Below, piece after piece: positions 39,122 through 46,966 of a stretch of 53,383 nucleotides of DNA (its first letter is position 1; each line of letters begins with the position of its first letter). Below the pieces are notes generated by a model. It did not search any database. It was not told the origin of the DNA and saw only the letters and a list, made by a program, of their open reading frames with translations. A program made the translations under genes and the position numbers. Source of the stretch: a virus; the IMG/VR virus record IMGVR_UViG_3300044701_003267, positions 1 through 53,383 of that record. One strand, given 5' to 3'.

Positions 39122-39129
39122 TATTTATC
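39122..39129 (-). promoter_or_regulatory. Late-type promoter box of the tail fibre (GATAAATA), 5 nt before ATG
   Basis: GATAAATA on the minus strand. With the usual spacing, transcription would begin at the fibre start codon. Confidence 0.6.
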
Positions 39130-39159
39130 GGAAGACCTATTTTGGAATTATGTTAGTGT

Positions 39160-39402
39160 TTATCTACGAAAGATCGGATTGTGAGGATTGTGCTCAGTTT
39201 CGTCTCTGGTAAGTTTGTTGATGATCGGAGACTCTTTGCCAGCTTCTGCTTTTTTCAGTTCAATCTCTTGCTGTAAAGGGCTGACCATTACTGGATTAGG
39301 GTCTTTTTCTTCTGGATTTTTAGCGACAGAATCGTTCGACTGGTCGCTGTCTAGTTTTTCAATAATGTCGGCCAATGCCCGCATGAATTCAGCTGCTCTC
39401 AT
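39160..39402 (-). CDS. Small virion-type protein (80 residues)
   Basis: MRAAEFMRALADIIEKLDSD then an acidic Pro/Lys-rich linker and a short end (HNPHNPIFRR). The first 17 residues form an amphipathic helix like other targeting-like N-termini here. A TAAATA box ends 6 nt before the ATG. Function unknown. Confidence 0.7.
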   Translation of the reverse strand: MRAAEFMRALADIIEKLDSDQSNDSVAKNPEEKDPNPVMVSPLQQEIELKKAEAGKESPIINKLTRDETEHNPHNPIFRR

Positions 39403-39411
39403 AGTATATAT

Positions 39412-39564
39412 TTAGTTGTGAGTTAAATCCTGTTCGTTTTCTGCTTGACAATAATTGCAGGCACATTCCGAGCAGTGATCGCAGCTTTCGTCTAAACAAC
39501 TTTGTCCACAGTGTGCTGTATGTTTACAATGATTACAAATCATTTCATTCTGTTCTGTTGTCAT
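39412..39564 (-). CDS. Cysteine-rich mini-protein (50 residues), metal binding
   Basis: Starts at the ATG at 39564 after AAGGAG, ends at 39412. It has nine cysteines and four histidines in 50 residues (ICNHCKHTAHCGQSC, then CDHCSECACNYC), so it must bind zinc or another metal. No known family is recognised; small CxxC-rich proteins are frequent in large phages. Confidence 0.75.
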   Translation of the reverse strand: MTTEQNEMICNHCKHTAHCGQSCLDESCDHCSECACNYCQAENEQDLTHN

Positions 39565-39577
39565 TTGTCACTCCTTA

Positions 39578-40066
39578 TTATTTCTTTCGTCCTTGGCAAT
39601 GTGCTTTTTGGCTGAAACCTTTGGGATTATTGCAATTTATACTTTTTTTGTATTTCTTGCTCCAAGATTCTTTGTGCATACCAAAGTTACCTTGCATACG
39701 CACCTGCTCTATTTCATTCTTTTCAGTATACCTATCTACATAGAGAGCCAATTTAAAATCTAATATAGTCAGTCCTTTGACATCGAACGTAGATGTCTTT
39801 ACAGTGACTTCTGCGACATCCTGTGTGACTTCTGCGAAGTGGTCCATCTTTTCTGATAAGCGATTTATAAACTCGACAAATTCTAGAGCATGACGATGAT
39901 CTTTGGCCACATACTTGGCCTGTAGAGTCCTGTGATCCAACATTTCCCAGTCAGGTAGAAACTGTGATTTGATATCGTCTAGATCGCTGTCGTTAGGCAC
40001 AAAATCTTCTATGTCTTTGGATCTAAATTTGCCTTCTGCGATGTCGATAAGTTCTCTCATGTTCAT
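39578..40066 (-). CDS. Virion-type protein with pterin-dehydratase-like domain and PKGFSQKAHC tail
   Basis: 162 residues. It starts MNMRELIDIAEGKF. The middle, RHALEFVEFINRLSEKMDHF then AEVTVKTSTFDVKGLTILDFKLA, follows pterin-4a-carbinolamine dehydratase (DCoH), but one of the paired histidines (DHH) is replaced by F. The C-terminus SINCNNPKGFSQKAHCQGRKK (shown as two parts: SINCNNPKGF, SQKAHCQGRKK) is a motif I recognise from the ends of many unrelated phage proteins. Catalytic loss is possible. Confidence 0.75.
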   Translation of the reverse strand: MNMRELIDIAEGKFRSKDIEDFVPNDSDLDDIKSQFLPDWEMLDHRTLQAKYVAKDHRHALEFVEFINRLSEKMDHFAEVTQDVAEVTVKTSTFDVKGLTILDFKLALYVDRYTEKNEIEQVRMQGNFGMHKESWSKKYKKSINCNNPKGFSQKAHCQGRKK

Positions 40067-40488
40067 TCTGTTCGATCCTTGTCATCTATGGCGCCACCTG
40101 TGACCCACGCTGTACAACTACGGTCGCCAGCGCATTTAAAATGTAAGAAGTTGCAGTAACCTAAGTCTGCCTTGTGTATTGTAGCCATAGCATCTGCATC
40201 CTTTTCATCGCCCTTGATACCCGATTCTATACAAGCCCACATCTTGTCTGAAACATCAAAGGCTGCACAATTACCACACAGCATAGTCTTAGCAGTCTTT
40301 TCTGTAATGTTCCAACGCTTGGCAGCATCCTTCCAGTACGACTCTGGCTCATCTGGATTAGCAGGACCGTAGTGATATTCATCTATAGCCTTCTGACGAT
40401 TCTTTAGATTAACATCTATGTCGTAGGTAGCAATAGGACAGCCTTTGTTGGCTGCTTCTACTATGTTGATATATTTTCTGTAGATCAT
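40063..40488 (-). CDS. Cysteine-rich virion-type protein
   Basis: 141 residues. It starts MIYRKYINIVEAANKGCPIA. The C-terminal half has cysteines in CGNCAAFDVSDKMWACIESG, DLGYCNFLHFKCAGDRSCTA and W, a spacing recalling small iron-sulfur or zinc proteins. The same arrangement occurs in several large phages (memory). It is coupled to the neighbours on both sides (4-nt overlaps), so it belongs to the tail/virion operon. Confidence 0.75.
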   Translation of the reverse strand: MIYRKYINIVEAANKGCPIATYDIDVNLKNRQKAIDEYHYGPANPDEPESYWKDAAKRWNITEKTAKTMLCGNCAAFDVSDKMWACIESGIKGDEKDADAMATIHKADLGYCNFLHFKCAGDRSCTAWVTGGAIDDKDRTE

Positions 40489-41864
40489 CTCTGTTCAATC
40501 CAAGTCATTGTAGCCACAGCATTTTTGTTAGCGTTTCTAGCCGCAATGGCTAGAGTTAGTGTGTCGCTGACTGTGCCCAAACTGCTGCGTCCAATCTGAT
40601 AGACTGTGTCAGTGTCTATCCTAATAGGGCCGCCACCACTGTTGGCAGTGATCATACCACTGTCTAATGAAGAGCCATCTGTGATAGCACCTGTGCTGGT
40701 ATAGTTGTATTGCGTGAACGCATTAGTGTCGGGATGATCTGTCCAAGTTCCGTTGACTGTGGCATTACGTATAAGTTTATAGTAGATGTCAGTGTTGTCC
40801 AATGTGCTGGCTTGGAAGTATGTGGGAATCACAATGCCTGTCAGTGCTGTGCTTTTCATTCTAATGCTGAGCACAGGGTAAAATGTGTTAGCGGAAGGTA
40901 GGTTAATACCAGTTAGTGGTGTTAGTATGTTTTCAGCAATACCTAGTTTTTCCACACTACCTTCTACTAATAGACTATTTGATCCTTGCCACATATAGTG
41001 TGTGCCGGCAGCACCGCCAAAGTTTTCAATCTCTAGTCTAATGGGTAAGAAAGGTGTTTTACTCCACGGACTCTTAAGTCTGTTGCCGTTGTTGACTACG
41101 TGTATTACACGGGGGAATCCGTTGATCACCCAGCTGAATACAATCTGTCCAGCACCATACCACTCATATTCAACACTAATAACTTGTTGTGCGTCAGGTA
41201 CTGCGGTGATGCCGCTTGGACCAGTGCCATCTAACTTATCGCCATTCCAATCTTTGCGATAGATTCTCTCTACAGTAGGAGTAGCACCATCGCTGTTGAT
41301 TACCACTACAGCATATTGTGGCTCGCCTGTGTCTGGATCCACTGTGCCACAATCTTCAAAATAAAATCCATCACTGCCGTCATACATTCCTAGTCTGCGT
41401 CTAACTCCAGTTACGGGCATTTCAAATCTAACAGCAAAAGAAATGTTCTGTGCTCTACCTGGAGTATAGCGTTGTACGTTGCGAGTCTGTCGTATAACTT
41501 TAGATCCTACAGTGCTAGAGACGCTCATAGCAATTTGGCTTAGGGTAGCGTCAAATACTGCTGAGCCACCTGATGTAGTACTTTCATCCCAGACATCTGT
41601 TTCTTTACCGTATTGGAATGTGTTAAAGAATATAGTTTCCTGTGTCTGGACTTTGAGACGACCTTTGCTATCAACCGTAGATATGACTCCATTGCCGGGT
41701 CCAGATCCTGTTAAGTCTGCCTGTACTCTTATTATTGGCTCGCCGACACCATTGTAGTCCATTGCACGATGCAATTCTTGTAGATTAGGATCGCTAGCGT
41801 GTGTGTAGTTGGTGGTGTCCCAAGGTTGTTCGCTGGGGTTTAATCGTTGTCCGTTAAATGCCAT
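40485..41864 (-). CDS. Tail or baseplate structural protein
   Basis: 459 residues, beta-rich, with repeated glycine-containing strands. A lectin/concanavalin-like middle is suggested by RRRLGMYDGSDGFYFEDCGT, VISVEYEWYGAGQIVFSWVI and PIRLEIENFGGAAGTHYMWQ. The N-terminus MAFNGQRLNPSEQPWDTTNY is a phage structural-protein-like start. Likely a tail or fibre-associated surface protein. It lies in a compact virion-gene operon. Confidence 0.8.
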   Translation of the reverse strand: MAFNGQRLNPSEQPWDTTNYTHASDPNLQELHRAMDYNGVGEPIIRVQADLTGSGPGNGVISTVDSKGRLKVQTQETIFFNTFQYGKETDVWDESTTSGGSAVFDATLSQIAMSVSSTVGSKVIRQTRNVQRYTPGRAQNISFAVRFEMPVTGVRRRLGMYDGSDGFYFEDCGTVDPDTGEPQYAVVVINSDGATPTVERIYRKDWNGDKLDGTGPSGITAVPDAQQVISVEYEWYGAGQIVFSWVINGFPRVIHVVNNGNRLKSPWSKTPFLPIRLEIENFGGAAGTHYMWQGSNSLLVEGSVEKLGIAENILTPLTGINLPSANTFYPVLSIRMKSTALTGIVIPTYFQASTLDNTDIYYKLIRNATVNGTWTDHPDTNAFTQYNYTSTGAITDGSSLDSGMITANSGGGPIRIDTDTVYQIGRSSLGTVSDTLTLAIAARNANKNAVATMTWIEQR

Positions 41865-41867
41865 TGA

Positions 41868-42287
41868 TTAACTCCAAGGACGTCCGTCAACAAGTCCGCC
41901 TACGTTAGGATTATCTACTACTGTATTTCCTACATATTTTGTAGGTAGATCATCTCTATTATACACATCGGGTCTACCAGTTCTTGCTCTGTTTACTTTG
42001 GCTATCTCTAGTTTTTGTATCTGTCGATCTTCTTTAGTACCCACTTGATTCGGAGTACACAGTATAGTGTCTCCATCTACTATGCCCATAGCAGTTAGTG
42101 TAGTCGAACTATCACCATAAACTACGTCATTGATCGCAGGATTGTTTAATAAACTAATCTTATAGTAATCCGTTGGCAATCCTTCGTCAGAAGCGATAGC
42201 AGAGATCAGTTGATCGATAGTAACAGTTAATGCCACTGTCACTGAATCTTTGACGCTACTTAAGCCCCAATAATTAATTGTTGCCAT
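41868..42287 (-). CDS. Phage virion protein, ubiquitin-like N-terminus and LPTKYVGN motif
   Basis: 139 residues. The first 80 form a beta-grasp-like pattern (ISLLNNPAINDVVYGDSSTT, LTAMGIVDGDTILCTPN). The C-terminus KEDRQIQKLEIAKVNRARTG, YNRDDLPTKYVGNTVVDNPN and VGGLVDGRPW is a motif I recognise from T4-like marine phage proteins of unknown function. Its ends abut both neighbours, forming one operon. Confidence 0.75.
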   Translation of the reverse strand: MATINYWGLSSVKDSVTVALTVTIDQLISAIASDEGLPTDYYKISLLNNPAINDVVYGDSSTTLTAMGIVDGDTILCTPNQVGTKEDRQIQKLEIAKVNRARTGRPDVYNRDDLPTKYVGNTVVDNPNVGGLVDGRPWS

Positions 42288-42688
42288 TAGTTGTCTCCGT
42301 AAATTCTAAAGCTGTCGCCACGGATGTCTTTTGTGTGTTTTGGGGCATTCATACCGCCGCCTGCTGCTGCGGTTACTGCATCCATAGCAGCATATTCTTC
42401 TTTAGGAGTATTTGAATATTCAGTTGGTTCGCCTTGATCAGCTAGGTCCACGATTTGACGGAATCTGCGGATATCGTCCGGAGCGAACTCTTCTTCTGCT
42501 GGGTCACCTTGCTTGTTCATAAATCCTACAATCTTGTCGTAGTCTGCCATAGTCACAGGACCGTTGGCGCTCATAGCTATCACTGCCTGAGCAACATCGT
42601 GTATGTCCGCGTCTTGCTTTATATCTTCTCTACTTAGTTCCAGTAGTCTTATGAATAGGGGTACATCTAGTTGTACGATATCTGCCAT
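42287..42688 (-). CDS. Conserved phage protein (133 residues), unknown
   Basis: LDVPLFIRLLELSREDIKQD followed by DIHDVAQAVIAMSANGPVTM and a helical region with DDIRRFRQIVDLAD. An LDVPxFIRLLELxRED motif is shared with T4-like cyanophage proteins (memory). It is the first gene of the virion operon running to 33.5 kb. A TAAATA-type box lies 19 nt upstream. Confidence 0.75.
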   Translation of the reverse strand: MADIVQLDVPLFIRLLELSREDIKQDADIHDVAQAVIAMSANGPVTMADYDKIVGFMNKQGDPAEEEFAPDDIRRFRQIVDLADQGEPTEYSNTPKEEYAAMDAVTAAAGGGMNAPKHTKDIRGDSFRIYGDN

Positions 42689-42705
42689 AGTTCAATCCTC
42701 GATCA

Positions 42706-42724
42706 CATATTTAGCGGTTAAATA
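42706..42724. promoter_or_regulatory. Divergent late-like boxes between virion operon and ALAS
   Basis: TAAATA on the minus strand (42708-42713, 19 nt before the 42688 start) and TAAATA on the plus strand (42719-42724, 8 nt before the ALAS start). Each differs at one base from NATAAATA. Confidence 0.45.
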
Positions 42725-42732
42725 CTGTTACG

Positions 42733-43938
42733 ATGATTAACAAAGAACCCTTTAAAAAACTCATATTAGACCTTAAAGAATCTGGGAAATATCGTGTTTT
42801 CAACGATATTATCCGCGAGCGAGGTGACTTTCCCAAAGCTATCTGGTACGGTCCCTACAATATTAAAACCATAGTAAACTGGTGCTCAAATGACTATTTG
42901 GGTATGGGCCAACACAAAGTGGTCTTAGACGCTATGCACACAGCCTTAGATCAAACAGGATCTGGATCTGGAGGCACTCGCAACATTGGTGGAACCAGCC
43001 ACTATCACGTGGCCTTAGAACATGAGCTAGCAATGTTACATAACAAGAGCAGAGCCTTGCTGTTTAGTTCAGCTTATGTGGCCAACGAGTGGACTATCAT
43101 AGCCTTGAGCAAGATCATTCCTAACATACAGTTTATTTCTGACAGCAACAATCATAACAGCCTTATTGTTGGCATACAACATTCTCGGGCTCCTAAACAA
43201 GTTTTCAAGCATAACGATCTACAAGACCTGGAAGATAAGTTAGTACACAGCAAACTGGCTGGGCACACTCCTTGTATCGTTTTTGAATCAGTCTACAGTA
43301 TGGATGGCGATGTAAGTCCTATTAAACAAATCTGCGATCTAGCAGACAAGTATCAGGCTATAACTTACATAGACGAAGTACACGCGGTAGGACTCTATGG
43401 AACCCACGGTGGTGGGAAGGTTGAAGAGCTTGGGCTAGAATCCCGTATTGACATAGTCAATGGTACATTAGGGAAAGCCTATGGAGTCCAAGGTGGCTAT
43501 ATTGCTGCCGATGCTGATGTCGTTGATGCCATCCGTTCTGTAGCTGCTGGATTTATCTTTACTACGTCAATGAGTCCTGTGGCCTGTGCCGGTGCATTGG
43601 CTGCGGTCAAGTGGTTAAAGGATCATAACGAGATTCGTGAGAAACATCAAGAACGTGCTAACAAGTTAAAGAAATTACTGAAAGAGAACGAACTGCCTGT
43701 GATGGGATGTTCTACTACACATATCGTTCCGTTACTGGTAGGAGAGGCTAAAAGGTGTAAAGCCATGAGCGATCTTTTACTCAATGAGTTCAACATCTAT
43801 GTACAGGCGATTAACTATCCAACGGTAGATGTAGGTACAGAAAGATTACGATTTGCACCTACACCATACCACGATGATTCTATGATGAGTGATTTGATTG
43901 TTGCTCTAAAGTCTGCGTATCACCAGGTGCAAGTCTAA
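42733..43938 (+). CDS. hemA: 5-aminolevulinate synthase (Shemin pathway)
   Basis: Condenses glycine and succinyl-CoA to 5-aminolevulinate, the committed step of tetrapyrrole synthesis. The 401-residue protein matches alphaproteobacterial ALAS throughout: [61 protein letters not shown] (D214, H217) and [18 protein letters not shown] with the PLP lysine K248. The numbering equals that of the Rhodobacter enzyme. Full length with no defects visible. No Shine-Dalgarno sequence; TAAATA ends 8 nt before the ATG. With the heme oxygenase it could push heme turnover. Confidence 0.96.
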   Translation: MINKEPFKKLILDLKESGKYRVFNDIIRERGDFPKAIWYGPYNIKTIVNWCSNDYLGMGQHKVVLDAMHTALDQTGSGSGGTRNIGGTSHYHVALEHELAMLHNKSRALLFSSAYVANEWTIIALSKIIPNIQFISDSNNHNSLIVGIQHSRAPKQVFKHNDLQDLEDKLVHSKLAGHTPCIVFESVYSMDGDVSPIKQICDLADKYQAITYIDEVHAVGLYGTHGGGKVEELGLESRIDIVNGTLGKAYGVQGGYIAADADVVDAIRSVAAGFIFTTSMSPVACAGALAAVKWLKDHNEIREKHQERANKLKKLLKENELPVMGCSTTHIVPLLVGEAKRCKAMSDLLLNEFNIYVQAINYPTVDVGTERLRFAPTPYHDDSMMSDLIVALKSAYHQVQV

Positions 43939-44275
43939 AACGATCCTCAACATAATCCGCAGTCCCGACTTCTAAGATCACTGAATTAGGATGCAGAGCT
44001 TCGATCTGATGCGGGCTGAGCTCTGCGAAATCTGCGGTCTTACCTTCTTCTAGAATAGCTTCTTTGATTTGACCAGTGGCCACATCTATGTAAGTTACCT
44101 TGAATCTCCCGGCATTGACAAACCAGCTCTTTCTTTTTTCTTTATGGAATACCATACTGGTTTTGGCACCTACCTTGGTAAACACCAGTAGTTTGCCGCA
44201 GTAACTTTCATTGTTACTCCATATGATTTCAAATCCCCAGCCCTTGTCTATTTTTCCTGCTTTCTGTAGGTTCAT
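43880..44275 (-). CDS. Cupin-domain protein (mannose-6-phosphate isomerase type II-like)
   Basis: 131 residues. [40 protein letters not shown] and [20 protein letters not shown] show the two cupin motifs with metal-binding His/Glu. It resembles the C-terminal cupin of bifunctional sugar-nucleotide enzymes and sugar-phosphate isomerases. Its last 59 nt run antisense through the ALAS 3' end. It is coupled to clpP upstream by 4 nt. Confidence 0.85.
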   Translation of the reverse strand: MNLQKAGKIDKGWGFEIIWSNNESYCGKLLVFTKVGAKTSMVFHKEKRKSWFVNAGRFKVTYIDVATGQIKEAILEEGKTADFAELSPHQIEALHPNSVILEVGTADYVEDRFRLAPGDTQTLEQQSNHSS

Positions 44276-44862
44276 GGTCTTTTCTCTATGATTTTATCTA
44301 CGAGCCCGTAGTCTAATGCTTCTTGTGCTGACATAAACTTATCTCTTTCCATATCCGCAGAAAACATTGCAAATGTTTTATCTTTGCTGTTATGCTTGAC
44401 ATAGATCTCAGTGAGATTCTTTTTCATTTTTAAAATTTCTTCAGCCTGTATCTGAATGTCTGTGGCCTGCCCACGAGCTCCTCCGCTGGGCTGATGAATC
44501 ATATGACGAGCGTTAGGCAGCATATGTCTTTTACCTGCTGCACCTGCCTGGGCTAGCAATGATCCCATAGAACAGGCCTGCCCCATTACATAGGTGGCGA
44601 CATCTGGTTTGATAAACTGCATCGTATCATAGATGCTCATACCTGCTGTGACTACGCCACCTGGACTGTTTATGAACAGACTAATGTCCTTGTCTGGATT
44701 TTCACTTTCTAAAAATAACAGTTGGGCTACGACCAAATTCGCCATATAATCTTCTATAGGGCCGTTCAACATAATTATTCTTTCTTTGAGCAGTCTACTG
44801 TAGATATCAAAAGCACGCTCGCCTTTTGATGTAGACTCAATAACCATTGGTACCAATGCCAT
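44272..44862 (-). CDS. clpP: ATP-dependent Clp protease proteolytic subunit
   Basis: 196 residues with the full catalytic triad: S98 in [16 protein letters not shown]123 in MIHQPSGG, D170 in [36 protein letters not shown] is the oxyanion strand and glycine-rich loop. A tetradecameric protease core needing a ClpX/ClpA unfoldase, none of which is in the window, so it must use the host's. With phage ClpS and tmRNA it suggests directed protein turnover. Confidence 0.95.
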   Translation of the reverse strand: MALVPMVIESTSKGERAFDIYSRLLKERIIMLNGPIEDYMANLVVAQLLFLESENPDKDISLFINSPGGVVTAGMSIYDTMQFIKPDVATYVMGQACSMGSLLAQAGAAGKRHMLPNARHMIHQPSGGARGQATDIQIQAEEILKMKKNLTEIYVKHNSKDKTFAMFSADMERDKFMSAQEALDYGLVDKIIEKRP

Positions 44863-44906
44863 AATATTCCTTTAAGTAAAGTGTATATATTACTATAATA
44901 TTTTGA

Positions 44907-44935
44907 TTGACGCTAGATTGATTTTGCCATATACT
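44907..44935 (+). promoter_or_regulatory. Sigma70 promoter of the HNH nuclease gene
   Basis: TTGACG (44907-44912), 17-nt spacer, TATACT (44930-44935), then a leader of about 35 nt to the ATG at 44974, which also contains a TAAATA box. On the minus strand a TATAGT 24 nt upstream of clpP is a weaker candidate. Confidence 0.65.
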
Positions 44936-44973
44936 TGTAGGATTAAATACAGTAGCAACAAGAAAGTTACGAA

Positions 44974-45489
44974 ATGAGCAATACTCTACTACTAAACGCA
45001 GATATGCAACCTGTTAGCCTATTGCCACTATCAACAGTAGATTGGCAAGAAGCTATTCGATATATGGTTTTGGATAAAATTGAAGTTTTAGCCTGGCACG
45101 ACGATTGGGTCGTTAGATCCGCACGTTGGGAAACTCGTGTGCCTGCTGTAATTATGCTTAAAGAATACCAAAGACCAAAACACACTATGCGTCTCAGCAA
45201 ACGCAATATATTTCTTCGCGACGAATATGTCTGCCAATATTGCGGTACAGAGGTTCAAGAGTCCAATGCTACTTTGGATCACGTCCATCCTGTGAGTCTA
45301 GGAGGCAAAACAACCTGGGAAAATTCTGCTACTGCCTGCAAGCCCTGTAACTATAAAAAGGCTGCTCACGTAGGCAAAATGAAACCCAAAAAGCTGCCTT
45401 ATAAGCCTCATTTTTGGGATCTAGTTGAAAAACGCAAACGCAGAGGTTACCACATAGCTCATCCTAGTTGGCAAGACTTTTTGGGCTAA
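44974..45489 (+). CDS. HNH endonuclease
   Basis: 171 residues. SKRNIFLRDEYVCQYCGTEV and ATLDHVHPVSLGGKTTWENS, then ACKPCNYKKA, make a full HNH motif (D-H, N, and the metal-binding C-x-x-C pairs). The N-terminal 65 residues (WQEAIRYMVLDKIEVLAWHD) match the usual fold of this McrA-like group common in bacteria and phages. It may be a free-standing nuclease used in DNA degradation or packaging. No intron or split gene is evident nearby. Confidence 0.92.
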   Translation: MSNTLLLNADMQPVSLLPLSTVDWQEAIRYMVLDKIEVLAWHDDWVVRSARWETRVPAVIMLKEYQRPKHTMRLSKRNIFLRDEYVCQYCGTEVQESNATLDHVHPVSLGGKTTWENSATACKPCNYKKAAHVGKMKPKKLPYKPHFWDLVEKRKRRGYHIAHPSWQDFLG

Positions 45490-45499
45490 ATATTAATCT

Positions 45500-46948
45500 A
45501 TGCGATTTTTTGAAATTCAAGATACTCCAACCCAAGGTGCTGATGCAACATCGTCAGCACCTGTTCCTACGAAAGATACAAGTATGCAGTTTGCATCAAA
45601 ACATGAATTAAATCAATTGGCATCTCAGCTCAAAACATCTATTCCAAATGGACGATTTGAGCCTACCGGCAAAGGTAAGAGTAAGCCTGTGGAACATATT
45701 CGAGTGTTCAGTGTTAGTAGATCAGAATTGATAAACTCGCTTACTTCGATGGGGTATGCGCAGGCAGATCTAAAACCGGAACAAACTTATTTGAGCACAA
45801 AATATGCTGCAAATATTTTTAGTTTTACCAAAGACAACAAAATTTTTAGTTTTGTGATATCTAGCAAAGGCACTGAAGAAACTGCTGTAGGTGTCGGTAT
45901 TAAAGAATACAGTCCTACTAATCTTGGCCTAGCAGGTAAAGTTTTATCCAGAAATGAACTGATCCAAAGTGCTAAAGATGCTGTAGCCAAAAAGGCCAAA
46001 GATGACAATTTAAAAAATGCATTGTTATCGTTGATAGACATCGCTGCTAGTAGAGGACAGGGCCAACTTACTCCTGAACTTAATCAAGCTATAGCCACTG
46101 ACAGAAATCAACTCAGTGTAGATTTTGGAGAAGTTTTGGCTCCTATTGCTATTATGGATGATAATGATAATGCTGAATTCCCTGTTGGCAACAGTCCGTT
46201 GATCGATGTTAAGGTAGGATCTCAGAATATTTCAGTAAAAAGTCTCAGCGGCAGCGGAACAAGTTTTCGCTCAATTGCAGATTTAATGGACAAATATGAG
46301 CAGGCCATAACAGCCGATGATCCTAACAAACAAAAATTTGAAATGTTGAAAAAGTTTCATCCCAAAGCTGGAGGAAACAACAAAGATAAAATCATTTCAG
46401 CGGCATCGCAGTCTGGAATAGCCGAGCATAAAGAAATGATGAAAATTTTGGGTGTTCCGAAAATTGAAAACTTTTCTCAATTGTCATCCGCACTAAAGGC
46501 TAAAAAGATCACAGATTATGGAACGTTTCTAAAAACTTTTTATCCGGCGATGACTTCAGGTGGGTGGGGCAAGCCTGTAGGACTGCCTGCAGATGGAGCC
46601 TATTATATGGGCAGTAAGAAGGAAGCGCCGAAAGTTGAAAAGGCCGCAGGCAAAAGAAGCTTTGATAGAGATCCAGTAGATTCGGGCGCAGACATTTTAA
46701 CCTATGTGTTAGGAGTAGGACTTCTTAACTTTGTCACAAGAGGCGGCGACGCTGACGGTTACTCAAAAATAATGACTGACATCGTAAACAAGGCTGATGC
46801 TGTTTTAGGTAAGATTGATATTACTGTCAATGGCGGAATTAAAATTACCACAAGGCCATTTACCGAACTTAAATTTGCTTTCCAATATCACGCACCTAGC
46901 CATATTCCGGGCAACAACCTACCCGGATTCATTGCTATTCTAGATTAA
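45500..46948 (+). CDS. Large virion-type protein (482 residues), unknown
   Basis: Starts MRFFEIQDTPTQGADATSSA, the MR-x-F-E-F/I start shared with putative head proteins at 23.7 and 27.8 kb, then a Thr/Ser/Ala-rich linker. A globular part contains NSPLIDVKVGSQNISVKSLS and SGSGTSFRSIADLMDKYEQA. TAAATA ends 7 nt before the ATG, with no Shine-Dalgarno sequence. No family recognised; a packaged internal protein is a reasonable hypothesis. Confidence 0.75.
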   Translation: MRFFEIQDTPTQGADATSSAPVPTKDTSMQFASKHELNQLASQLKTSIPNGRFEPTGKGKSKPVEHIRVFSVSRSELINSLTSMGYAQADLKPEQTYLSTKYAANIFSFTKDNKIFSFVISSKGTEETAVGVGIKEYSPTNLGLAGKVLSRNELIQSAKDAVAKKAKDDNLKNALLSLIDIAASRGQGQLTPELNQAIATDRNQLSVDFGEVLAPIAIMDDNDNAEFPVGNSPLIDVKVGSQNISVKSLSGSGTSFRSIADLMDKYEQAITADDPNKQKFEMLKKFHPKAGGNNKDKIISAASQSGIAEHKEMMKILGVPKIENFSQLSSALKAKKITDYGTFLKTFYPAMTSGGWGKPVGLPADGAYYMGSKKEAPKVEKAAGKRSFDRDPVDSGADILTYVLGVGLLNFVTRGGDADGYSKIMTDIVNKADAVLGKIDITVNGGIKITTRPFTELKFAFQYHAPSHIPGNNLPGFIAILD

Positions 46949-46960
46949 TTCCTGTATAAT
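46932..46960 (+). promoter_or_regulatory. Sigma70 promoter, leaderless geometry
   Basis: TTGCTA (46932-46937), 17-nt spacer, TATAAT (46955-46960), then exactly 6 nt to the methyltransferase ATG at 46967. Confidence 0.7.
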
Positions 46961-46966
46961 TACTGT

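Noticed and set aside
39578-40066. A functional pterin-4a-carbinolamine dehydratase
   Set aside because: The paired active-site histidines are not both present, and the context is structural, so only a fold resemblance is claimed.
44974-45489. HNH protein as a homing endonuclease in an intron
   Set aside because: Neighbouring genes are intact and no intron-like core or split exon is visible.
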